A stretch of 64,000 nucleotides of DNA from Luteolibacter sp. (GTDB taxonomy: Bacteria; Verrucomicrobiota; Verrucomicrobiia; Verrucomicrobiales; Akkermansiaceae): contig JAUYNL010000088.1 in NCBI GenBank assembly GCA_030696085.1, positions 1 to 64,000 of the forward strand, given 5' to 3'. A program made the translations under genes and the position numbers. The notes beneath the pieces are model-generated. The model was given only the letters and a program-made list of their open reading frames with translations, did not search any database and was not told the DNA's origin. Below, piece by piece: positions 36,706 through 44,811 of the stretch. Numbering within the stretch: position 1 is the first letter of the stretch; each line of letters begins with the position of its first letter.

Positions 36706-37749
36706 CTATTGGTTGGACTTATCGAAGGCGGCGTCAAATGCGACGTTGCTGACCGGGAAATCCAGGCTGCGCACGAAGCTCGCCGCCTCGGTGCCACCGT
36801 GGACGCGGTCCATGCGGATGTCCTCCCATTCGACGGAAAGCGGTCCCCGATACCCGATGTCGTTGAGCGCGACGATGATGTCCTCGAACTCGATGTCGCC
36901 ACGACCGGGCGAGCGGAAATCCCAGAAACGCCGGACATCGCCGAAGTCGGTGTGACCACCGAAAACCCCCACCGATCCGTCGCCATGGCCCCACCAGGCG
37001 TCCTTCATGTGGCAGTGATAGATGCGCCCGGAGAACTCGCGGATGAATTTCACATAGTCCACTCCTTGATAGCCGAGGTGCGAGGGATCATAGTTGAAGC
37101 CGAAGCGTTTGTGATTGCCCACGGCGGCCAGAGCGCGTTGGGCGGAGGCGATGTCAAAGGCGATCTCGGTGGGATGCACTTCCAGCGCGAAGTTCACATC
37201 CACCTTGTCGAAGGCATCCAGGATCGGCAGCCAGCGTTTCGCGAAATCCTTGAAGCCCTTTTCATAATAGGCCTGCGAGGTGGGCGGGAAGGCATAGATC
37301 GAATGCCAGATTGATGAGCCGGTGAAGCCATTGACCACGGCGGGAAAATCATCGCCCTTCTCGCGGCCTGGCTTGGCATTGAAAAACGCGCGCGCCGCCT
37401 TGGCGGTGGTGATCATTTTTTTGGCGGCGCGCTTGCGGACGCCTTCGGGATCACCGTTGCCCCACACATCGGGCGCGAGAATCGCCTTGTGGCGCTCGTC
37501 GATGAGGTCGCAAACCGCCTGACCGACGAGGTGATTGGAAATCGCGTAGGAGGTGAGGCCGTTGTCAAAAAGCAGCTCCCATTTTTCCTTCACGTATTTT
37601 TTGTTGGAAACGGCGGCATCGACATCGAAGTGATCGCCCCAGCAGGCGAGTTCGAGGCCATCGTAGCCCATTTCATAGGCCAGCGGAGCGAGTTTTTCGA
37701 GCGGCAGGTCGGCCCATTGGCCGGTGAAGAGTGTGACGGGGCGTGACAT
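36706..37749 (-). CDS. Sugar phosphate isomerase/epimerase (AP endonuclease 2-like TIM barrel)
   Basis: 347 residues. The xylose-isomerase-like TIM barrel is suggested by [10 protein letters not shown] at the second strand, metal ligands in [33 protein letters not shown] and [12 protein letters not shown], and a nearby [11 protein letters not shown]. These match the Glu/Asp/His ligand set of the sugar epimerase group (IolE/hydroxypyruvate isomerase fold). The substrate is probably a sugar or inositol derivative but unknown. I start at ATG 37749 ([11 protein letters not shown]). The frame extends to 37884, but that part lies in the palindromic repeat. It converges on the DNA methyltransferase gene. 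Confidence 0.88.
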   Translation of the reverse strand: MSRPVTLFTGQWADLPLEKLAPLAYEMGYDGLELACWGDHFDVDAAVSNKKYVKEKWELLFDNGLTSYAISNHLVGQAVCDLIDERHKAILAPDVWGNGDPEGVRKRAAKKMITTAKAARAFFNAKPGREKGDDFPAVVNGFTGSSIWHSIYAFPPTSQAYYEKGFKDFAKRWLPILDAFDKVDVNFALEVHPTEIAFDIASAQRALAAVGNHKRFGFNYDPSHLGYQGVDYVKFIREFSGRIYHCHMKDAWWGHGDGSVGVFGGHTDFGDVRRFWDFRSPGRGDIEFEDIIVALNDIGYRGPLSVEWEDIRMDRVHGGTEAASFVRSLDFPVSNVAFDAAFDKSNQ

Positions 37750-37837
37750 GATCGTTGGTTTTGTTGGGATGCGTGGAAAGTGTGAAATCAGCCCGCCCGC
37801 TTCAACCCAAAAATCGCGGCAAAGCTCAGGGAGCCAG

Positions 37838-37932
37838 GGCGAAACGTGTCCGCCCATGCGGATGGGGAGCCGATCCGCAGCCAATAGGGTCTTTTCAGCG
37901 TCATTTCATCCGCACGGCGAACACGTTTCGCC
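37838..37932. repeat. Inverted repeat element
   Basis: Two arms (27 bp at 37838-37864 and 26 bp at 37907-37932) are imperfect inverted complements separated by 42 bp. They lie between the isomerase gene start and the end of the 2253-residue gene. This is another REP-like element, different in sequence from the one at 33953. Confidence 0.8.
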
Positions 37933-37961
37933 GCTCCTTGACTATGAATACCGCCGATGGA

Positions 37962-40900
37962 TCAGGAAACCGCCTTTCTCACCACTGCCATCGCCCCGGT
38001 GAGCAGGCAAAGCAGGACGGCGAGCCAGGCGAAGCCGCCGCCGGCGCGCTTGAGCTTGAGCTCAATCATCATCGGGCGCCCGCCATCCACCTGCACGCTG
38101 CGGCCGAAGCTCATTACGGTGCCGCGCTCGGGCAGCGTGACATCCAGCGCGGCGGGCGCGGGTTCGGCGGCGAGTTGCTGGGTGACGATGCGGTTGGCGA
38201 TCTCCTTGAGCGCGGCGTTTTCATCGGCGGTGTTGCCTTCGAGGAACCGGTCGAATTGTCTGGGATCGTAGTTGAAGTTTCCCTGAAGGACGGGGTTCAC
38301 CTCCGCGGCGCGGTCGAGCTGGGGATTTTGCGCCTGGCCGGGTGCGGCGAGACGGTTGTCGATCACGAGCTTCTGGCGGCGGGTGTTCAGTCCGAGCACC
38401 GCCTGTTGGGTCTTGAGTTGGCGGAGTTGCACACGCGCGTCCTCGCCGGATGCGGCGTCGAGCTGGCCCTGGTTCACCGCGTTTCCGAGGGCGAGGCTGG
38501 CTTTTTCCTGATCCCCGGCTTCGAGCCAGGCGTTGGCTTGATCCAACAAGGCCACCGCGCTCTTCGCATCGCTCTTGCGCTTGCTGAGCACGAACGATTG
38601 ATAGTCCTCCAGGCGGAACGAACCCATGGCCTGTTGTTGTTTCAAATCGAAATCCCCGCCGTGATCTGCTAGACGCCAACCTTCCGGGACGAGCACGCGC
38701 CATGTTAGATTTTCCATCGGCACATCGAGCACCGGGCCTTCGAGATTCCTGCCGCCGCGCAAGGCCGCGGAATAAACAAAGCGCACTTCGGTGGATTTCC
38801 CGACTTCCGGCGATGGGAACACATGGAACAACCAATCCGTGCCCTCGCGGACGAGCGTCGCGCCCTCATCGTTGACGAAGACATTGAACAACTCCGCCCG
38901 CTCCGGGAGCTTGAGCCGCAAGGTGCATTTGCCGACGACCTGCATCTTCATGTTCACGGCTGTTAGAGCATCGCCGCCGGGCGAGAGCAAGGTGGTGAGC
39001 GTGCCTTCGGAAACCCGGAGTTTCCGCAGGCCGGCGAGCTCGTGGCGTTTCAGGATCACCGGCAGCGGTCCTTCGGGATCGGCCACGCGGAAGGCCATGG
39101 TCGGAGCCACGCTGCCCGCGCTGCGACCGAACGTGGATTGCACCACCGCCCAGTCGGTGCGCTGCCAGCCGCGCGGCAACACGCCGGCTTCCAGTTCCAG
39201 GCGGCCACCCGCCCTTACTACGGCGAAGTAGGAAATCTGGCGCACGTTTTCCAGGACGAGGGGTTCCACCAACTCGCCGCCGTTCTCCTTGCCGGGGCGC
39301 TGGTATTCCAATTCAACATCCGCCTCGCCCGCGATCCCGCGTTGGAAACGGATTTCATAGAGACCGGTTTCCACTTCGACCAGATCCGCGACGGAGGATC
39401 CCGTGGCGCGCACGGTTTTCGCCGAATCCGGATCGAGTCCGGGAATCCGCACGCGCTGGGATTTCACCGCAGCGTTTTCGATGCGATAGCCGATGTGGAC
39501 CCGCGAAAGCAACTGGCCTTCGCGGATCGTCGCATCATGAAACACCTTCGCCGTCACCCAGGGATCGAGGCGGCTGATCGAAAGCCCGAGTGCCCAATCA
39601 CTCTGCAACAATCGATAGGCCAGAGCTCCCGGTTTCGCCGCCGCCCGCGACGTTTCCTTCGGCCCGTCCGCCAGCTCGCGCGGATCGACCTGCGAGACGT
39701 TCTTGCGATCCACCGCGCGCACTTGAAAACCGCGCTCCGGCACAATCGTTAGAATTCCCGTTTCGCGGGACGCATCGCGCAGGCTGAGACGCGGCACCTG
39801 CCACTTCGCCTGGGCTCCGGCCGGGCGGCCGGTGAGCGTGAGGCTGAAATCGCGCCGCCCCATGGTTTTTCCTGATAGATGGAAGGTGACCACCCGTTTG
39901 CCAGCGATCCTGCCTTCGGTCCAATGACTCAGCCCTTCGCCGCTCGCACTTTCGATTTCCAGGCCTTCCGGCACATCGAGATCGAGGCGGAAGACTCCGG
40001 AACGCGTGATCGTCACCGCAAGGTCCGTAGCCACCACCAGCCGGTCCTCGCCCAGTGAAACCAACTGCCAGGACTCCGCCCGCAGTTCGGGGGCCACGGC
40101 CGTCACCTTGAGACGCGCCTGCACGGCACCCGCACCATAGCGGAACGCGTGTTGCAGCAGCGCCAGCGGCTGGCCGTCCTTGTTGCGCGGCAGCAACTTG
40201 CCGGTGAAATCCTCCGGATTCACGCGCGAAAGCCCCTCGACCTCCACCGCTTCCGGCTGCACTTCCTCGCCGAAGGCGATTCCTAACAACCCGACCTCGC
40301 CCGCGGCACCCGCCACGCGGACGGGTTCCAGTACGAGCTCCATCGGCAAGGCCCCGGCTCCGCGCTGGGTCTCGATGGTGAACGCGAATCCCACATTCTG
40401 CGCGGGCTCCACGGTCATCCGGAGTTCGTGTTTTTCCGGATCAAAGCGCCATGCGCCGACCGGTCCATCGACCACATCGCTCACGGTGAAACCCGCTGGA
40501 ATCTTCATCGTCAGCGATGTCACCCGGCCTTGCGCGGGGCGGATCGTCACGAGATGCCTGCCATTCACCACGCCCGGCCCCGGAAGAAACAGGTTGGATG
40601 CCTCGGCGAAAAACTTCGTTTCCTCGGTGCCCGCATCACGTTGTTTCGGCCGGGCCTGGATGGTCACGGGATCGACCGGACCCAACACCAACAGCGCACC
40701 GCTTTCACCGGCCTTGAGCCCCGGAAGCGCCTGGATTTTCGCAGCGCGATCCGAGAAAAACTCCCAGCCGCCCTGATCCCAGCGCAGCGTCACCCGCCGC
40801 ATCGCCGCCGGGCCGCCGGGGAGTTCCCAGCCTTTCAACGGATCGGCCAGAGGCATTTCAAAAACCGCCTTGCCGGTCATGCGGCCGGCGCCATCGGCGA

Positions 40901-43900
40901 TCAAACCATAGGCGTTTTTCCCCTCCCAGCGCATCTTGACCGCGCGCAGCCCGCCTCCCTCGAAACGGCTCAGCACCGCCGGTTCACGCAGTAACAGAAA
41001 CCGATCCCCCGTCTCGCCGCGCAGCGTCACATCCACCGATCCATACAGCCGGCCATCGCGGATCTGCCAGTCGTGAATCATGGATTCCGCGGGTTTCATC
41101 GTGGAAAACTCCGCCGCCCGGGAATTCCACGGCATCATGCAGGTGAGCGCCACCGCCGCGGCCACGGCGTCCATGGTTTTCGGTTTCCGCATGCCACGCA
41201 GCGCCTGATAGATGCGCGGCACCAGCCAGAACAATCCGACCAGCGCAATGATGCCGAAGAACAATGCCGCGCCGCCGCGGATGGATAGAAACGCGGCCAC
41301 CACCAGCACCAGCCCGCAACCGAGCCACCAACGGTCCCACCGGTACAATCCCCGTAGCGCCGCCACGGTTCCCAACACAAAACCCAGCCACACGCCCCAT
41401 CCGCTGCGCGCCAGCCATGCCGGAACATTGCCGACCTCCACCGATACCTCGCCACCCGCCGCCACCACCGGTGCGGCGTATTCCAGAACCGCCGAACTGG
41501 CACGGCTCGTCATCGCCGCCGACAGACCAAGCGCCACGGCTATGACCACGAAAACCAGGCCCGCCACCAGTGAGAGTGTTTTTCTAACACCCGACGGATT
41601 TCCCGCCCCTAACAACACTGCGCAAAGTCCCGCGAAAAACAGAATCGCGCCGCCTTCGCGTTTTCTCGCCTGCCATTCCCAACCGCTCTCGGCGAGCACC
41701 GGTTTCACCAAATCCGCCGTGCCACCGCGCGGCACGAGCTGGCGGCCTTCGTCGCCGGAGATCGTCCACTCGCCGATCACCACCGGCGCATCAAGTTTCG
41801 GCGCGACCAGCCGCGGATGGCCGGGCTTTTCGGCACGCGCGCCATAGCGGAAGGAAACCTCCACCGCTTGATTCGGATCGAGCCGCGAGGGCAGCGGCAC
41901 CAGCGTTTCGCCGCCATCGGCGCGGGCGTTCACCGGTTCGCCATCGACCTTCGCCTCCCACAGGATCGCGCCTTTCGGGAACACCATGCGCAGCGCGCTG
42001 CGGCCGCGGGTTTTCACGAATATCCGCGCATCGGTCACCCATTGTCCGTCGCGCGAAATCCGGCTGGTGAGCTTTTGGAAATCCACCACCTGGCCCACGG
42101 TTTCGCCAGGTTCGAACCACTCGATCTCCATGCCGATCTTGAAATCCCGCGCCGTGTATTGCCATGCGCCGAGCGTGGGCGCGCTGCTGAGCAGACGGAA
42201 CTCGGTGGGCAGCTCGCTGGGATCGATCGCCAACAAAGCTCCCTCGCTGGTGGACTTGTGATTCACCTGCAGCGGGCTCACCACCTGCACGAATCCGCGC
42301 TCACCCTGCACGCCGAGCGGACTCACATCGCCAGGCGAAATTTTTCCGCCGCGCGAACTCATCGGTTGTTCGAAGGTGAGCAGCACCGTGCCCGCGCCAA
42401 GCACCGGACGCGACAGCGGAACGATCACCGTATTCCCATCACGCCGCCAGTCGCGACCGACATTCTGGCCCGTGACGTCGATGTTGCCGATGCCCTCGGG
42501 CACCAAGATTCTCCAATCCGTCGCAGGCGAGCCGACGACGAAAAAGTTCATCAACACGCTGCCATAGACCGCACCGGCCTTGAGCGAATAGAGATGAAAC
42601 ACGTCCGCCTGGATGCTTTGTCCGAGCGCCTCCACTGTTAGACCGACCGACCACTTGTCTTCGCGCAAACGGAACGCCTGTTGCAGGCCGTTCGTCTTCT
42701 TCGGGAAAAACGTGATCGGCACCTCGGCGACACCGGCGGTCTTGCCGACCGTGAGACGATAACCCGCCGCAGCCACCGCGCCGATGTATCCGCGGTGCGA
42801 TTTCACGCCCGGGAAGCCGAGCGGCTGAAGCTCCCAAGCACCGGCCTTCGCCGCCTCGTTTTTCTCCAGCCGCACGCTCACGAGCTGGCGGTTGCTCACT
42901 GCTTGTTTGAAGAGGATCTTGAGTTTGCGTTTCCCGTCCTTCACGTCGCCGGCCACCGCGTAATCCGCGACTTCCGCGCCGTGCACCGAGGCCACCGCGT
43001 GATCGGCGGGAATTTCCATTTCCCACTCGCGCAATGGCGCTTCGCGGATGTCGAGTTCGAGGTCCGCGGAAATCCGGCGGTCGGTCTCCGCGATTTCATA
43101 GACCGTCACTTCCGTGAGGCCGACTTCCGGCAGCACCTGGTTCGCGTTGACCGCGTAGCCGTATTCCGCCGAGGGAAAGCGATAGACAAACACCTGGCGG
43201 AGTTTCTCATCCACGCCGCCGGGGAATTGGCCGGGCGCGAGCTGGATCAAGCCCTTGGCATCCGCCACTTCGATCCGCACCGCGCCATCGTTCGCCACAC
43301 GAAGCCATCCGCTGTGACGCAACGCGCCGACTGGTGCCATGCGCAGCGCCTCCGCCTTCACCGGGAATCCGCCGAGCGCGGCCTGTGCCTCGATGACCAC
43401 CCGCTCCGCGCCTTCGATCGGCCGGCTGAGTTTCACTTCGAGACTGCGTTTTCCGGCGGCTTCCTTCACATTCCAGCCGAGCACCGAATCCCCGGAAACG
43501 GAAAGCACCTCGCCCGGGCCACTCAGTGTTAGATCCAACCCGGCGAGTTTCCCTTGCAGCACGCGCAGGTCCACCAGGGTCATCTGGCGCAGCAGTCCGC
43601 TGCCCACGCGCACATCGGTGGTTTCCGTGCTGGAGAAAAACAACGAACCATCCGCCACCTTGTCGGCGACGCGCCAGGCCATCGCACCCGATCCGCTGGC
43701 CGGGAGGAATCCGCGCCATGATTTCTCATGAAACTGCGGCACGACCGCGAGGTGTTTGTCGAAATCCACATCGCCCGCCAGTCCGTCGATCCTCACCGGC
43801 ACCACCACGCCCGCCGGAAGATCGAAGCCTAGAATGCGCCAATCGCCTTTGCGGACCACCGGCACCTCGAAGCTCACATCCACGGGAAATTCCCCTTCGC

Positions 43901-44723
43901 GCTCGGCGATGAGATCGTAGTTCCAGACATCGCCGCTTTTCCGCAAAGCGACGTGCCAGCCATCGCCCGAAACACCATCGGCGAGCGCCGCGCCGCCGCC
44001 TAACAATTCCACCGCAGAACCCATTCCCGCGGAACGGGCGGTGCCGGTGAGGCGGAAGGAAACGCTGTTGCCATCCGGCGAGACCTTTCCTGATAGATTC
44101 GAGTTCATCACTTCCAAACCACGGGAATCGGAGCCGGCGGGCCCGATCTTCATGTTCACCAGGGCATCGCCGGAACCGACGAACTTGCGGTTCAGCGCGC
44201 CTTCCACCGGAACCAGTCCCTCCACCAGCGTCATCTTGAGATCCACGCCTGGATCGGCATTCACATGCACCATCACTGAAAATCCGGTGGCCGGGCCGGG
44301 CCGCGGCAGCAGCAATCCTGCCTTCTCCTTCTCCACCTTCGAGCGGGTCTTTACCAGCACTTCGAGTTCCGCAGGAAACTTCGCCTCCACCAGCGCGGGC
44401 CGCACATCCAGGAAACGAGCGCCGTTTTCCGCCGCCCGCACCGACCAATCCCGCAGACCCGCACCGCTGACTTCCGTCACCTCCCCCGCCCCGCCGAGAC
44501 CGAGCGTCAGGGTTTCGGCTTTGCCCTGGTGGATGCGGAACTTGATTTTTTGTTCGCTGGTGACGGTTTCCAAAGCGACCTGCGCGTTCACCTCCGCCGT
44601 GGCGGAAAAGAACAACGGAGCCTCCTTCGGAGCCTTCGCCCACGGGACGAGGATCATGCGTTCATCCGCCTCCTGGGCGGTGAGAAGGCCCGTGAGGGCG
44701 AGGAGCAGCAGTGTCGTTTTCAT
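37962..44723 (-). CDS. Giant secreted/membrane protein of unknown function
   Basis: 2253 residues. It starts with a Sec signal peptide (MKTTLLLLALTGLLTAQEA) and continues as about 1000 residues of beta-rich extracytoplasmic sequence. Several transmembrane helices follow at about 1020-1180 (GGAILFFAGLCAVLLGAG and others). A further hydrophobic segment ending WNSRAAEF (about 1183-1203) looks like a second signal peptide. About 1000 more beta-rich residues and a C-terminal helix (FAWLAVLLCLLTGAMAVV) end it. The two halves could be fused secreted proteins. It is the third gene of the operon sigma factor, VWA protein, this gene. I do not recognise a catalytic domain. Related giant proteins occur in Verrucomicrobiota and Planctomycetota, in my recollection, without known function. 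Confidence 0.72.
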   Translation of the reverse strand: MKTTLLLLALTGLLTAQEADERMILVPWAKAPKEAPLFFSATAEVNAQVALETVTSEQKIKFRIHQGKAETLTLGLGGAGEVTEVSGAGLRDWSVRAAENGARFLDVRPALVEAKFPAELEVLVKTRSKVEKEKAGLLLPRPGPATGFSVMVHVNADPGVDLKMTLVEGLVPVEGALNRKFVGSGDALVNMKIGPAGSDSRGLEVMNSNLSGKVSPDGNSVSFRLTGTARSAGMGSAVELLGGGAALADGVSGDGWHVALRKSGDVWNYDLIAEREGEFPVDVSFEVPVVRKGDWRILGFDLPAGVVVPVRIDGLAGDVDFDKHLAVVPQFHEKSWRGFLPASGSGAMAWRVADKVADGSLFFSSTETTDVRVGSGLLRQMTLVDLRVLQGKLAGLDLTLSGPGEVLSVSGDSVLGWNVKEAAGKRSLEVKLSRPIEGAERVVIEAQAALGGFPVKAEALRMAPVGALRHSGWLRVANDGAVRIEVADAKGLIQLAPGQFPGGVDEKLRQVFVYRFPSAEYGYAVNANQVLPEVGLTEVTVYEIAETDRRISADLELDIREAPLREWEMEIPADHAVASVHGAEVADYAVAGDVKDGKRKLKILFKQAVSNRQLVSVRLEKNEAAKAGAWELQPLGFPGVKSHRGYIGAVAAAGYRLTVGKTAGVAEVPITFFPKKTNGLQQAFRLREDKWSVGLTVEALGQSIQADVFHLYSLKAGAVYGSVLMNFFVVGSPATDWRILVPEGIGNIDVTGQNVGRDWRRDGNTVIVPLSRPVLGAGTVLLTFEQPMSSRGGKISPGDVSPLGVQGERGFVQVVSPLQVNHKSTSEGALLAIDPSELPTEFRLLSSAPTLGAWQYTARDFKIGMEIEWFEPGETVGQVVDFQKLTSRISRDGQWVTDARIFVKTRGRSALRMVFPKGAILWEAKVDGEPVNARADGGETLVPLPSRLDPNQAVEVSFRYGARAEKPGHPRLVAPKLDAPVVIGEWTISGDEGRQLVPRGGTADLVKPVLAESGWEWQARKREGGAILFFAGLCAVLLGAGNPSGVRKTLSLVAGLVFVVIAVALGLSAAMTSRASSAVLEYAAPVVAAGGEVSVEVGNVPAWLARSGWGVWLGFVLGTVAALRGLYRWDRWWLGCGLVLVVAAFLSIRGGAALFFGIIALVGLFWLVPRIYQALRGMRKPKTMDAVAAAVALTCMMPWNSRAAEFSTMKPAESMIHDWQIRDGRLYGSVDVTLRGETGDRFLLLREPAVLSRFEGGGLRAVKMRWEGKNAYGLIADGAGRMTGKAVFEMPLADPLKGWELPGGPAAMRRVTLRWDQGGWEFFSDRAAKIQALPGLKAGESGALLVLGPVDPVTIQARPKQRDAGTEETKFFAEASNLFLPGPGVVNGRHLVTIRPAQGRVTSLTMKIPAGFTVSDVVDGPVGAWRFDPEKHELRMTVEPAQNVGFAFTIETQRGAGALPMELVLEPVRVAGAAGEVGLLGIAFGEEVQPEAVEVEGLSRVNPEDFTGKLLPRNKDGQPLALLQHAFRYGAGAVQARLKVTAVAPELRAESWQLVSLGEDRLVVATDLAVTITRSGVFRLDLDVPEGLEIESASGEGLSHWTEGRIAGKRVVTFHLSGKTMGRRDFSLTLTGRPAGAQAKWQVPRLSLRDASRETGILTIVPERGFQVRAVDRKNVSQVDPRELADGPKETSRAAAKPGALAYRLLQSDWALGLSISRLDPWVTAKVFHDATIREGQLLSRVHIGYRIENAAVKSQRVRIPGLDPDSAKTVRATGSSVADLVEVETGLYEIRFQRGIAGEADVELEYQRPGKENGGELVEPLVLENVRQISYFAVVRAGGRLELEAGVLPRGWQRTDWAVVQSTFGRSAGSVAPTMAFRVADPEGPLPVILKRHELAGLRKLRVSEGTLTTLLSPGGDALTAVNMKMQVVGKCTLRLKLPERAELFNVFVNDEGATLVREGTDWLFHVFPSPEVGKSTEVRFVYSAALRGGRNLEGPVLDVPMENLTWRVLVPEGWRLADHGGDFDLKQQQAMGSFRLEDYQSFVLSKRKSDAKSAVALLDQANAWLEAGDQEKASLALGNAVNQGQLDAASGEDARVQLRQLKTQQAVLGLNTRRQKLVIDNRLAAPGQAQNPQLDRAAEVNPVLQGNFNYDPRQFDRFLEGNTADENAALKEIANRIVTQQLAAEPAPAALDVTLPERGTVMSFGRSVQVDGGRPMMIELKLKRAGGGFAWLAVLLCLLTGAMAVVRKAVS

Positions 44724-44740
44724 GGGATGTTTGGTTTCTT

Positions 44741-44784
44741 CAGATCAGTCAGATCCGTCTGATCAGACGGATCTGACTGATCTG
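44741..44784. promoter_or_regulatory. 44-bp perfect palindrome between VWA and giant genes
   Basis: Both strands read the same over 44 bases, with 22-bp arms and no loop, composed of short GATC-containing repeats. It lies in the 88-bp gap between the VWA gene and the 2253-residue gene. As RNA it would form a stable hairpin that could attenuate or stabilise the downstream transcript. A dispersed-repeat origin is also possible. Confidence 0.85.
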
Positions 44785-44811
44785 TTTTGTGGGTAAAAGT
44801 CGCGTGAAGTT

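Noticed and set aside
36004-37314. Plus-strand frame of 436 codons across the methyltransferase and isomerase genes
   Set aside because: Overlaps two clear genes in other frames; no family resemblance.
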